64,000 nt of DNA from Brevundimonas viscosa (lineage in GTDB: Bacteria > Pseudomonadota > Alphaproteobacteria > Caulobacterales > Caulobacteraceae): contig NZ_FOZV01000009.1 of the NCBI RefSeq assembly GCF_900116065.1, forward strand, positions 1 to 64,000, read 5' to 3'. The number at the start of each line of letters is the position of its first letter. Positions within the stretch are counted from its first letter, which is position 1. A model generated the notes under the pieces. The model was given only the letters and a program-made list of their open reading frames with translations. It made no database searches and was not told the DNA's origin. Positions 26,815-42,701 of this stretch are shown piece after piece. The position numbers and the translations under genes are program-made.

Positions 26815-27425
26815 ACACCGACGCCTCTGTTTTCGTCATCGACGATGATCCAGCCGTGCGGGATTCCCTCGTCATGGTCCTTCGCGGCGAGGGCATCCGG
26901 GCCCGCGCCTTTGCGAGCGGCAGCGACTTCATGGATCATCTGCCGGACGACCGCCTCGCCTGCGTGATCACCGACGTGCGCATGCCCGGCATGGACGGCT
27001 CGGAGGTGGTCAGACGGCTGGCCGCCCTGCAGGACCGGGAATGGCCGATGATCGTCATCACCGGCCATGCCGACGTGCCCACCGCGGTGCAGATGATGAA
27101 GTCGGGCATCGTCGATTTCATCGAGAAGCCGGTCGATCCGGCCCGCCTGGTCGAAACGGTGAAGGGGGTGCTCGGGAGGATCGGCAAGCTCTCCCTGCAG
27201 CGCGAGCAACGACTGACCGCCCTGGCCCGTCTCGAGGCGCTGACGCCCCGCGAACGGCAGGTGTTCGACGCCCTGGTCGAGGGGCTTTCGAACAAGGAGA
27301 TCGCCCGGGAACTCGACATCAGCCCGCGCACCGTCGAGATCTTCCGCGCCCGGGTGATGGACAAGATGGCGGCCGACAGCCTCTCGTCGCTGGTGCGCAT
27401 GGCCCTGACGCTCGCCGCCGACTGA
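26811..27425 (+). CDS. FixJ-like LuxR-family response regulator
   Basis: A 204-residue two-domain regulator. The receiver has FVIDDDPAVRDSL, Asp in CVITDVRMPGMDG, ITGHADVP and FIEKPVDPARL, the FixJ-type pattern. The C-terminal helix-turn-helix LTPRERQVFDALVEGLSNKEIA with ISPRTVEIFRARVMDKM is LuxR/FixJ type. It should be phosphorylated by the kinase encoded immediately upstream and bind DNA to control transcription, possibly of the divergent porin gene. Confidence 0.92.
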   Translation: MNTDASVFVIDDDPAVRDSLVMVLRGEGIRARAFASGSDFMDHLPDDRLACVITDVRMPGMDGSEVVRRLAALQDREWPMIVITGHADVPTAVQMMKSGIVDFIEKPVDPARLVETVKGVLGRIGKLSLQREQRLTALARLEALTPRERQVFDALVEGLSNKEIARELDISPRTVEIFRARVMDKMAADSLSSLVRMALTLAAD

Positions 27426-27455
27426 CCGCCCGACGAATCCCGGCTTCCCGGGCGG
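27426..27455. terminator. Hairpin between convergent fixJ-like and small membrane protein genes
   Basis: CCGCCCG and CGGGCGG form a 7-bp stem with a 16-base loop immediately after the FixJ-like stop. There is no T-run. It is a weak candidate for a terminator between convergent genes. Confidence 0.3.
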
Positions 27456-27491
27456 CGAACCGGAGGCGTCCTCGCCGGCTCTCCGCCGGAC

Positions 27492-27758
27492 TCAGGATCT
27501 TGAGCGTCGCGAGTTGATCACGATGGCGACGATGATGATCATGAACGCCGCCGCCCGAAGCAGGTAGACGGCGCTCTGTTCCTCCCGCGGGATCTGCAGC
27601 CAGACGGTGATCAGCGGCACCGCCGCAAGGAGCAGGAAGGACGCGCAGAAGGCGAGGAACAGGGCGTCTCCGGTCCTGCGCCAGAATTTGAGGAAGAACA
27701 GCGAGGCCACGGCGTAGCCCATGATCACGGCGCCGTTGAGGACCGCCAGCTGGCTCAT
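27492..27758 (-). CDS. Small DUF5985-like membrane protein
   Basis: An 88-residue inner-membrane protein with three hydrophobic helices: VLNGAVIMGYAVASLFFLKF, LFLAFCASFLLLAAVPLITV and VYLLRAAAFMIIIVAIVI. The GAVIMGYAVASLFFLKFWRRT pattern is that of the small DUF5985 family. A strong GGGAGG site precedes the ATG, and the gene overlaps the upstream small membrane gene by 4 bases. Together with the next two genes it forms a three-gene unit divergent from the poly-HAMP kinase. Function is unknown. Confidence 0.7.
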   Translation of the reverse strand: MSQLAVLNGAVIMGYAVASLFFLKFWRRTGDALFLAFCASFLLLAAVPLITVWLQIPREEQSAVYLLRAAAFMIIIVAIVINSRRSRS

Positions 27759-28027
27759 CGATCGACCTCCCAGATGAAGCCGTAGATGAGCACGCCCACC
27801 GCGGCGAACGCCGTCAGTGAGCGGGCCACCGACAGGTTGCTGTCCGTCAGCATGGTCATGTCGATCACCACCAGCAGGTTGTTCACGGCCAGCAGGGAGA
27901 AGCAGCCGGCGCTCCACATCAGGAGCGGCTGGCGGTTGCGCAGCCAGGACCGGATCAACAGCCCGGCACACGCCGCGCTGGTGACCAGACAGAGGAGATA
28001 GACGATCGTCGGTCCGCTTGGCGTCAT
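27755..28027 (-). CDS. Small DUF5985-like membrane protein (second copy)
   Basis: A 90-residue protein with three membrane helices, IVYLLCLVTSAACAGLLI, MWSAGCFSLLAVNNLLVVI and LTAFAAVGVLIYGFIW. Its size and topology match the following gene, so the two may be diverged duplicates or subunits of one complex. The ATG overlaps the stop of the upstream winged-helix-like gene (ATGA). Function is unknown. Confidence 0.68.
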   Translation of the reverse strand: MTPSGPTIVYLLCLVTSAACAGLLIRSWLRNRQPLLMWSAGCFSLLAVNNLLVVIDMTMLTDSNLSVARSLTAFAAVGVLIYGFIWEVDR

Positions 28028-28419
28028 GACTTCCAGCCTCCCAGGCGGAACGAATCGGCGAAGCCCTGCAAGGCGCCGGAACCCTTCTTGGTGATGACGC
28101 CGGTGACGCTGAACGGCCGCTCGGCATAGGTAAGGGCCAGCCGGTCCACCAGCTCGCCCAGCGTCGTCGAGGCCGGTTGATAGCGCCAGCGTCCGTCCAG
28201 CTGCGCGATCAGGCCCGCCCGTTCGAGGATCGCGAGACAATCCTCGACCAGCGGACCGCTGGCGCGCAGGTCGGCGACCAGCGCCTCCGGCGTCCAGGAA
28301 CGCTCCGGCTCGCGGTGCAGTCTCAGCAGCGTCTCCAGCGCCCAGACCGTCGGAAACGCCGCCTCGATGAAGGCGCGCAGTCCCGAATCCGGCGCGTCGA
28401 GGCCGTGGCCCGTCACCAC
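28024..28419 (-). CDS. Hypothetical winged-helix-like protein
   Basis: A protein of about 131 residues with a helix-rich core that resembles a winged-helix fold: FPTVWALETLLRLHREPERSW, LVADLRASGPLVEDCLAILERAGLIAQLDG, then a WRYQPA wing. The start is uncertain. The GTG at 28419 is taken because the sequence upstream of it has low quality as protein; an ATG at 28563 would extend it. If it binds DNA it could control the divergent kinase gene at 28653. Its C-terminus (ITKKGSGALQGFADSFRLG) is not recognised. Confidence 0.55.
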   Translation of the reverse strand: MVTGHGLDAPDSGLRAFIEAAFPTVWALETLLRLHREPERSWTPEALVADLRASGPLVEDCLAILERAGLIAQLDGRWRYQPASTTLGELVDRLALTYAERPFSVTGVITKKGSGALQGFADSFRLGGWKS

Positions 28420-28652
28420 GGCGACCTGCGCAAGGTGAGTGGAGTCATGGGCGCAGAACCTAGTCGGAAGCCTCCCGATGGCAACGAAAAATAGGGCCGG
28501 CGCCGCACGGAACCGACATCGGGATAAGGCATTCTGCAGGGTTGAGTTGGGGGAGTGCGTCATCTCGTGACATTCGCAATCGCGACGTCGTTCCGCCTGC
28601 CCGCCGACTGGCGCGCGGCCTCTCGCGCATCGTCATACGTCCGGAGTGCTCC

Positions 28653-36439
<7,787 letters not shown>

Positions 36440-36460
36440 GCGACCCCGGACGCGCCGCCG

Positions 36461-36859
36461 TCACCCGAACCGCGCCGCCAGCCAGTGGCCGGCCGCGGCG
36501 GCCGCGGCGGTGAGCACCGTCCCCCAGGCCACATCGATCAGGGTGACGTGCAGCGGCCAGACCTTCAGCGTGGCCTGGTTGGTGAGGTCGTAGGTCGCAT
36601 AGGCCACGAAGCCCAGCGCCGCGCCCATGGTCGTCGCCCGCAACAACGAGCCGTCTCGCAGGGCGGGGCTGACGGCGATGAAGACGATGCCGCAGACGTA
36701 GATCAGGTAGAAGGCGACCGCCGCCCGCATGTCCGGCTTGTCGGCGAGCAGCTCGCCGATGGCGGGGCGATAGAGCCGCGGCCCGACCTGGGTCAGCCAG
36801 ATGGCGTCCAGCACGGCCATGGCGGCGCCGCTTCCGATGAAGGCCCAGAGATAGCGCAT
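36461..36859 (-). CDS. DUF2177 family membrane protein
   Basis: A 132-residue membrane protein with four predicted helices (FIGSGAAMAVLDAIWL, VAFYLIYVCGIVFIAV, MGAALGFVAYATYDLT, VAWGTVLTAAAAAAGHWL). The MAVLDAIWL and FVAYATYDLTNQATLKVWP motifs are those of DUF2177. An AGGA lies about 9 bases before the ATG. DUF2177 genes commonly sit near RpoE-ChrR and DUF1295 genes in alphaproteobacteria, as here. Function is unknown. Confidence 0.82.
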   Translation of the reverse strand: MRYLWAFIGSGAAMAVLDAIWLTQVGPRLYRPAIGELLADKPDMRAAVAFYLIYVCGIVFIAVSPALRDGSLLRATTMGAALGFVAYATYDLTNQATLKVWPLHVTLIDVAWGTVLTAAAAAAGHWLAARFG

Positions 36860-36872
36860 GTGACTCTTCCTT

Positions 36873-37658
36873 TCAGCGCGGCTTGGGAGGCAGGGGAAAG
36901 AAGCGCGACACCCGCGCCTGGTAGGCCCGGTAGGCCTCGGGCCGGGACCGGAGCATCTCGGCTTCCAGCATGGGCACGCCGCTGACATGGTTGAGCAGCC
37001 ACCACATCATCAGCGCCGCCGGCAGGGTCAGCCAGCTGGCCGGAACCGCGGGGTCGAAGGCCATGGCCGGCCAGGCCAGCCAGACCAGCCACTCGAAGAA
37101 GTAGTTCGGATGCCGGCTCCAGCCCCACAGGCCGCGGTCGGCGACCTTGCCGCGATTGCGAGGATCGCGCCGGAACGCCGCCATCTGCCGGTCCGCCAGC
37201 GCCTCGCCGCCGATGGCCAGCAGCACGATCGCCGCCGCCAGCGCGTCGCGGACGTCCAGCCCCGGATCCGGCCGCACCGCCGCCGCCCGCACCGCCAGCA
37301 CCAGCACGACGACCGTCGCCGCCTGGATCATCAGAAACCGCCACGCCTTCGCGTTCCACCCGCCCCATTCGGCCTTGAGGCGCTCGTAACGCGGGTCCGG
37401 GCGCTCCGCCGCGGCCGTTCGCCACGCGAGGTAGGCCCCCAGCCTCACGCCCCACAGCGCGATGAGCGTCGCGGCCAGGGCCTGCCGTGAGAACACGGCG
37501 TCGGGCGCCGGCCACAGGGCCGCCGCCGCGGCGATCAGGCCGGCCGACAGCGCCCAGATGGCGTCGACCCAGCCGCCGTCGCCGGCAGCGCGCGCGACCG
37601 CCCACGCCGCCGACATGGCGGCGACCGAGGCGACGGCGGCGAACAGCAGGACGAGCAT
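36873..37658 (-). CDS. DUF1295 (steroid 5-alpha-reductase-like) membrane protein
   Basis: A 261-residue polytopic membrane protein. The C-terminal part shows the family signature: WGWSRHPNYFFEWLVWL, a Gly-Val-Pro segment and RPEAYRAYQARVSRFFPLPP. DUF1295 proteins belong to the isoprenylcysteine methyltransferase and steroid-reductase-like superfamily and are thought to act on lipids. The ATG has GGGAGG 4-5 bases upstream. It is part of the RpoE-ChrR neighbourhood; a lipid-modifying role under photooxidative stress is inferred. Confidence 0.85.
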   Translation of the reverse strand: MLVLLFAAVASVAAMSAAWAVARAAGDGGWVDAIWALSAGLIAAAAALWPAPDAVFSRQALAATLIALWGVRLGAYLAWRTAAAERPDPRYERLKAEWGGWNAKAWRFLMIQAATVVVLVLAVRAAAVRPDPGLDVRDALAAAIVLLAIGGEALADRQMAAFRRDPRNRGKVADRGLWGWSRHPNYFFEWLVWLAWPAMAFDPAVPASWLTLPAALMMWWLLNHVSGVPMLEAEMLRSRPEAYRAYQARVSRFFPLPPKPR

Positions 37659-37718
37659 CGGCCTCCCGGGGATTGCGCATCAGCTACGCGCGGAGCGCCC
37701 CGGCGGATGCCCCCGGCG

Positions 37719-38360
37719 TCAGAGCTTGACGAAGGGCTGGAAAATCCGGCCGAGCCAGCCGTCCAGCAGGATTTGCCCGTCCAGCGCCGCCACGCACAGG
37801 CAGGGCGCATCGGACACCACCCGCGGCTGGTGCAGGGTCTCCTCCCCCGCCTCTTCCAGATCGCCGACGTCGAAGCGCTGGATCTCGGTCGCATAGGCGC
37901 CTTCCAGCACGCAGGTCAGCTCGACGCCGCCGTGCGTATGCCGCGGCGTCTGGCGGCCCGGCTGGATCTCCAGAAGGATGACCCGACAGTCCCCGTCGCG
38001 CGGCGCATGCACGTCGCGCACCCGAACGCCGGGCCCCATCCAGCGCCACGGACCCAGACCGTAGCGGCGCAACGGTTCGGGCAACCCCGGCATGTCGTTG
38101 GCCGGCGGCGCCGCCTCGACCCGGCCGGAATCGGTCTCGGCCCGGGCCAGCACCCGCGCCAGCGCGTCCGGCTGCATGGCCTGGGGTTCGAGCTCTTCCA
38201 GCAGGCGTCCGCCCACGCCCTGCAGACGGCGGGCGACCGCCGCCACGCGGGGGCGCAGCGCCAGATGCGTGGCCACGACCACGGCCTCCGGCGGGCTCAG
38301 GGTTCCCGCCGCATAGGACAGCAGGCGTTCGTCCGAGACATTGTGTTGCGCCGCCGTCAT
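37719..38360 (-). CDS. chrR: ChrR-family anti-sigma factor lacking the usual Cys pair
   Basis: A 213-residue ChrR homologue. An N-terminal anti-sigma domain (about residues 1-85) is joined to a C-terminal cupin with RHTHGGVELTCVLEG. In zinc-dependent ChrR proteins the anti-sigma domain has a HxxxCxxC motif; here the corresponding place reads THLALRPRVAAV, keeping the His but not the cysteines. The first His (QHN, residue 6) is present. It should hold RpoE inactive until singlet oxygen or organic peroxide. The ATG overlaps the sigma gene stop by 4 bases. Confidence 0.85.
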   Translation of the reverse strand: MTAAQHNVSDERLLSYAAGTLSPPEAVVVATHLALRPRVAAVARRLQGVGGRLLEELEPQAMQPDALARVLARAETDSGRVEAAPPANDMPGLPEPLRRYGLGPWRWMGPGVRVRDVHAPRDGDCRVILLEIQPGRQTPRHTHGGVELTCVLEGAYATEIQRFDVGDLEEAGEETLHQPRVVSDAPCLCVAALDGQILLDGWLGRIFQPFVKL

Positions 38361-38962
38361 GGGGTTTCCCTCAGCGGCTCGAGGGCGATGCGAAGCTTGA
38401 TCATGGCCTTGCGGATACGGGATTTCACGGTGCCCAGGGGCAGGTTCAATTTGCGAGCGATCTCCGAATGGGCGTCGCCCTGGAAGAAGGCCAGCCGGAG
38501 CAGGTCCAGTTGCTCCGGCGGCAGTTCGGACATGGCGGCGTTCAGGCGCGCCGCCTCCTCGGCTTCCGACACCAGGGCGTCGGGCTGCTCCGGTTCCTCC
38601 AGCGCGAGGCTCATCTCGGGCGCCGGCAACGGCCGCGATTCCCGGCGCAGGGCGTCGAGGCGCCGGTTGCGGGCGATGGTGAAGATCCAGGTGGCGGCGG
38701 ACGCGCGCCGCGGATCGAACAGGTCGGCCTTGCGCCACACCGTCAGCATGGCGTCCTGCGCGAAGTCCTCGGCGGCTCCGGGCGGGGCGCCCGCCCGCAT
38801 CAGATAGGCCTTCAGCCGCGGCGCGAAATGCTCGAACAGGCGGGCGAAGGCGTCGCGGTCGCGGGTCGCCGCCACCGCCTCGATCAGGCGGCCGTAGTCG
38901 TCGACGGCGCCGGTCACGGCGCGCCTCTCGGATCGGGGAGCGATTTCGATCTGGCCATGCAT
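38357..38962 (-). CDS. rpoE: RpoE-type ECF sigma factor (ChrR partner)
   Basis: A 201-residue ECF sigma factor. Region 2 holds DAFARLFEHFAPRLKAYLMRAG, the core-binding AEDFAQDAMLTVWRK and the -10 reader ATWIFTIARNRRLDALRR; region 4 holds LPPEQLDLLRLAFFQGDAHSEIA and LNLPLGTVKSRIRKAM. It directs transcription of stress genes when released by ChrR. The ATG at 38962 has a weak ribosome site; an in-frame GTG at 38917 has a better GAGAGG and may be the real start. A divergent FAD-oxidoreductase operon begins 94 bases away. Confidence 0.9.
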   Translation of the reverse strand: MHGQIEIAPRSERRAVTGAVDDYGRLIEAVAATRDRDAFARLFEHFAPRLKAYLMRAGAPPGAAEDFAQDAMLTVWRKADLFDPRRASAATWIFTIARNRRLDALRRESRPLPAPEMSLALEEPEQPDALVSEAEEAARLNAAMSELPPEQLDLLRLAFFQGDAHSEIARKLNLPLGTVKSRIRKAMIKLRIALEPLRETP

Positions 38963-39055
38963 GTCCGGCTTCTACGTCGCCCGGGGGCGATCGGATTTCG
39001 GCATCCGGCGGCGGGGCCGCTGCGTATCGGAGCCGAAAATCTCGCCGGAGTCTCC

Positions 39056-40390
39056 ATGTCTGTCAGTACGCCCGGGTCGGGAAGCGACCGTCGGCTGAAT
39101 ATCGCAGTGATCGGTTCGGGGATAGCGGCGCTCTCCTGCGCCTGGCTGCTGTCGGACCGTCATCGCGTGGTGGTCTATGAGCGGGCCGACCGGCTGGGCG
39201 GTCACTCCAACACCGTCGAGGTGCGGTCGCCCGCCGGCTCCGACACCGCCGTGGACACCGGCTTCATCGTCTTCAACGACGCCACCTACCCCAACCTCGT
39301 CGCCCTGTTCGACCATCTCGGCGTCCGCAGCCGGGCCACCGACATGTCCTTCGCCGTGTCTCTGGACCAGGGCCGCTTCGAATACGCCGCGCCGGCCCTG
39401 TTCGCCCAGCGCCGCAACGCCTTCAGGCCGCGCTTCTGGAACATGCTCTCCGAGATCATGCGCTTTTATCGCGAGGCGCCGCTGAGCATCGCCCGCGCCG
39501 ATCCGGACCTGACGCTCGGCGACTTCCTGAAGCGCGAGGGTTTCAGCGAAGCCTTCCGCGACGATCACCTGTTGCCGATGGCCGCCGCGGTCTGGTCCTC
39601 GCCGGCCAGCACCCTGCTCGACTACCCCGCGGAGTCCTTCATCCGATTCTGCAGCAACCACGGCCTGCTGAGGCTCACCGGCCGGCCGGTGTGGCGGACC
39701 GTCGAGGGCGGCAGCCGGACCTATGTCGCCCGGCTCGCCGAGGAGCTGGACCATGTCCGTCTGGCGCGGTCCGTGGCCTCGGTCCGGCGGGTGGACGGCA
39801 AGGTCGAGGTGCGCGACCTGCAGGGCGGCGTCGAGCGCTTCGACCACGTCGTCATCGGCGCCCACGCCGACCAGGCGCTGGCCATGCTGGCCGAGCCGAC
39901 CGTCGAGCAGAGGACGCTTCTCGGCGCCTTCCGCTACAGCCGCAACCTGACCGTCCTTCACTCCGACGCCGGGCTGATGCCCCGCCGGCGGCGGGCCTGG
40001 GCGGCGTGGAACTACATCGGCGTCGACGACGGTCTCTGCGTCACCTACTGGATGAACCGCCTGCAGGGTCTCGCGGGACAGGATCTGTTCGTCACCCTGA
40101 ACCCGCCGCGGCCGCCGCGGCCCGAGACCCTGCTGCGCACCGAGCTGTACGAGCATCCCGTGTTCGACCCCGCCGCCATCCGCGCCCAGAAGCGCCTGTG
40201 GGACCTGCAGGGACAGGACGGCGTCTGGTTCTGCGGCGCGTACTTCGGCGCCGGCTTCCACGAGGACGGCCTGCAGGCGGGCCTTGCCGTCGCCGAGCAG
40301 CTCGGCGGCGTCCGCCGTCCCTGGTCGGTCCCGAACGAAAGCGGTCGCATCCACCTGCAGGCCGCCCGAAGCCGGGCGGAGGCGGCGTGA
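39056..40390 (+). CDS. FAD-dependent amine-oxidase-like oxidoreductase
   Basis: A 444-residue flavoprotein. The N-terminal Rossmann motif IAVIGSGIAALSCAWLL and the second motif ERADRLGGHSNT bind FAD; the C-terminal FAD contact is GAYFGAGFHEDGL. This class of NAD(P)-binding/amine-oxidase protein is commonly paired with DUF1365 and a cyclopropane-fatty-acid synthase-like methyltransferase in RpoE-ChrR regulons and is thought to act on lipids. The ATG has GGAG upstream. It overlaps DUF1365 by 4 bases and is divergent from rpoE. The methyltransferase itself is missing here. Confidence 0.87.
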   Translation: MSVSTPGSGSDRRLNIAVIGSGIAALSCAWLLSDRHRVVVYERADRLGGHSNTVEVRSPAGSDTAVDTGFIVFNDATYPNLVALFDHLGVRSRATDMSFAVSLDQGRFEYAAPALFAQRRNAFRPRFWNMLSEIMRFYREAPLSIARADPDLTLGDFLKREGFSEAFRDDHLLPMAAAVWSSPASTLLDYPAESFIRFCSNHGLLRLTGRPVWRTVEGGSRTYVARLAEELDHVRLARSVASVRRVDGKVEVRDLQGGVERFDHVVIGAHADQALAMLAEPTVEQRTLLGAFRYSRNLTVLHSDAGLMPRRRRAWAAWNYIGVDDGLCVTYWMNRLQGLAGQDLFVTLNPPRPPRPETLLRTELYEHPVFDPAAIRAQKRLWDLQGQDGVWFCGAYFGAGFHEDGLQAGLAVAEQLGGVRRPWSVPNESGRIHLQAARSRAEAA

Positions 40391-41211
40391 TCTCGGCCCT
40401 GTACACGGGCGACGTGGTCCACGCGCGGCTCCGCCCGCGGCGGCACAGGTTGCGCTACCGCGTCTTCTGGCTGCTGCTCGACCTCGCCGAACTGGACGCG
40501 GTGGACGGCCGGCTGCGGCTGTTCTCGCGCAACCGGTTCAACCTGCTGGGCTTCCACGACCGGGATCACGGCGACGGCTCCGGCCGGCCGCTGCGCGAGC
40601 AGATCGTCGAGCTGCTGGCCCGCGAGGGCGTCGACATCGGCGCCGGCGCCGTCCGCCTGCTCACCATGCCGCGGGTGCTCGGCTACGTCTTCAACCCGAT
40701 CAGCCTCTACTACTGCCACCGACCCGACGGCCGGCTGGCGGCCATGGTCTACGAGGTCACCAGCACCTTCGGCGAGCGGCACGCCTATGTCCTACCCGTC
40801 GCCGCCGAAGACGCCGCGGAGGACCGCATCCGACAGGCCGCCGACAAGCGCCTCTACGTCTCCCCGTTCATGGGCATGGGCATGCGCTACGGCTTCCGCG
40901 GCAAGGCGCCGTCGGACGCCCTCACCCTCCTCATCGACGGCTTCGACGACGAGGGCCTGCTGATCGCCACGGCGATGCGCGGTCGCCGCCGCCCGCTGAC
41001 CGACCGGACGGTCCTGACCACGGCGCTGTCCATCCCCCTGCTCACCCTCAAGGTGACGGCAGGGATCCACTGGGAGGCGTTGCGGCTCTGGCTCAAGGGA
41101 GTGCCGCTGACGTCGCGCGCCCTTCCACGCGCCGCCGCCGCGGCGCCCCCGTCGAAGACGGACCCGGCGGCGTGTCCCCACGCCGGCGCCTCCCGCTACA
41201 GGGCGGTGTAG
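40387..41211 (+). CDS. DUF1365 family protein
   Basis: A 274-residue protein with the DUF1365 hallmarks: LYTGDVVHARLRPRRHRLRYRVF, LLTMPRVLGYVFNPISLYYC, EVTSTFGERHAYVLP and KRLYVSPFMGM. The GTG start overlaps the FAD-oxidoreductase stop (GTGA). The Ala/Pro-rich C-terminal tail overlaps the convergent aldehyde dehydrogenase gene by 16 bases and may be an extension of the usual family length. Its function is unknown but it is strongly linked by gene order to the preceding enzyme. Confidence 0.87.
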   Translation: MISALYTGDVVHARLRPRRHRLRYRVFWLLLDLAELDAVDGRLRLFSRNRFNLLGFHDRDHGDGSGRPLREQIVELLAREGVDIGAGAVRLLTMPRVLGYVFNPISLYYCHRPDGRLAAMVYEVTSTFGERHAYVLPVAAEDAAEDRIRQAADKRLYVSPFMGMGMRYGFRGKAPSDALTLLIDGFDDEGLLIATAMRGRRRPLTDRTVLTTALSIPLLTLKVTAGIHWEALRLWLKGVPLTSRALPRAAAAAPPSKTDPAACPHAGASRYRAV

Positions 41212-42638
41212 GCCGTCTTCGTCCAGGTGAAGAACTCCACCGCCGCGAAGCCCTGCTCGCGCGGCCCGTAGCTGGACTTCTTCGTGCCGCCGAACGGCAC
41301 GTGGTAGTCGACCCCGGCGGTCGGCAGGTTGACCATGGTCATCCCCGCCTTCGCCCGGCGCTGGAAGTCGCGGGCGTGCTTCAGGGAGCCGGTGACGATC
41401 CCCGCCGACAGGCCGAACTCGACCCCGTTGGCGATCTCCAGCGCCTCCTCGTAGCTCTTCACCCGGATGGTCGAGGCGACCGGGCCGAACACCTCCTCCG
41501 AGTTGATGCGCATCCCCGCCGCCGTCTCGGCGATCAGGGTCGGCTGCACGTACCAGCCGGGCGTCTCCAGCTGCGGCCGGTCCCCGCCGGCGACCACCCG
41601 GCCGCCTTCGCCGCGCGCGATCTCGATATAGCGGTACGACGTCTCCATCTGCGCCTCGCTGACCGCGGGCCCGATGTTGGTGGCGGGGTCCAGCGCCGGC
41701 CCGACCTTCAGCCCCCGCAGCCGCTCCGCCAGCGCCGCCACGAAGCGGTCGTGGATCCCGTCCTGCACGATCAACCGGCTCGACGCCGTGCAGCGCTGGC
41801 CGGTGGCGAAGAAGGAGCCGTCCAGCGCGATGGCCACGGCCCGGTCGAGGTCCGCGTCGTCCAGCACGATCAGCGGGTTCTTGCCGCCCATCTCCAGCTG
41901 CACCCGCGCCTGCCGCGCCGCCGCGCCCGCGGCCACGCCCGCGCCGACGCCCTGCGAGCCGGTGAACGAGAGGCCATCGACGTCCGGGTGGTCGACCAGC
42001 GCCTGGCCGACATTGCCGCGCCCGACGACCATGTTCAGCACGCCCTTCGGCAGGCCCGCCTCGTGCAGCACGGCGACCAGCGCCTCGGCGGTCGCCGGGG
42101 TGGGACCGGCCGGCTTCAGCACCACGGTGTTGCCGAAGGCCAGCGCCGGCGCCGCCTTCCACGCCGGGATGGCGATCGGGAAGTTCCACGGCGTGATCAG
42201 GCCGAACACGCCCACCGCCTCGCGGCGGGTCTGCACCTCCACGCCGGGCCGCACCGAGGCCAGGTTCTGGCCGTGCAGGCGCAGCGCCTCGCCCGCGAAA
42301 TACTTCAGGATGCGCCCGGCCCGCACCGTCTCCCCGATCCCCTCCGCGAGCGTCTTGCCCTCCTCGCGCGACAGCAGGGTCCCGATCGCCTCGCGCCGCT
42401 CCATCAGCAGCGTCCCGGCCCGGTCCAGAACGTCCGAACGGACCTCCGGCGACGCCCCCGCCCAGGCGGGGAAGGCCGCCTTCGCCGCCGCCACCGCCGC
42501 GTTGACCTCCGCCTCGCCCCCTTCGGGCCGCCGCGCCACGATCTCGCGCGTGTCCGACGGGTTCAGCCCCTCGCTCGGGCGCTCGGCGTCGACCTTCTCG
42601 CCGTCGATCCAGTGGCGGAGCTCGAGGGTGTCGGTCAT
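41196..42638 (-). CDS. Aldehyde dehydrogenase, probably alpha-ketoglutaric semialdehyde type
   Basis: A 480-residue NAD(P)-dependent aldehyde dehydrogenase. The active-site Cys is in GQRCTASSRLIV, the general-base Glu in LEMGGKNPLIV, and the cofactor-binding region includes TPWNFPIAIPAWK and SFTGSQGVG. Full-family similarity is to the semialdehyde dehydrogenases that oxidise 2-oxoglutaric semialdehyde at the end of pentose, glucarate or hydroxyproline breakdown. The neighbouring dicarboxylate symporter gene fits that route. The specific substrate cannot be fixed from sequence alone. Confidence 0.82.
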   Translation of the reverse strand: MTDTLELRHWIDGEKVDAERPSEGLNPSDTREIVARRPEGGEAEVNAAVAAAKAAFPAWAGASPEVRSDVLDRAGTLLMERREAIGTLLSREEGKTLAEGIGETVRAGRILKYFAGEALRLHGQNLASVRPGVEVQTRREAVGVFGLITPWNFPIAIPAWKAAPALAFGNTVVLKPAGPTPATAEALVAVLHEAGLPKGVLNMVVGRGNVGQALVDHPDVDGLSFTGSQGVGAGVAAGAAARQARVQLEMGGKNPLIVLDDADLDRAVAIALDGSFFATGQRCTASSRLIVQDGIHDRFVAALAERLRGLKVGPALDPATNIGPAVSEAQMETSYRYIEIARGEGGRVVAGGDRPQLETPGWYVQPTLIAETAAGMRINSEEVFGPVASTIRVKSYEEALEIANGVEFGLSAGIVTGSLKHARDFQRRAKAGMTMVNLPTAGVDYHVPFGGTKKSSYGPREQGFAAVEFFTWTKTAYTAL

Positions 42639-42701
42639 GGAATCCTCCGGCGGCGCAGGCCGCCACTGGTACAGAAGCGGCGGCGCCGCGTCAGCCCCGC
42701 C

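Noticed and set aside
39000..39055. RpoE-type promoter in the rpoE/FAD-oxidoreductase gap
   Set aside because: GATC-like and GTA-like elements can be found on both strands, but no pair has acceptable spacing, so I do not annotate one.
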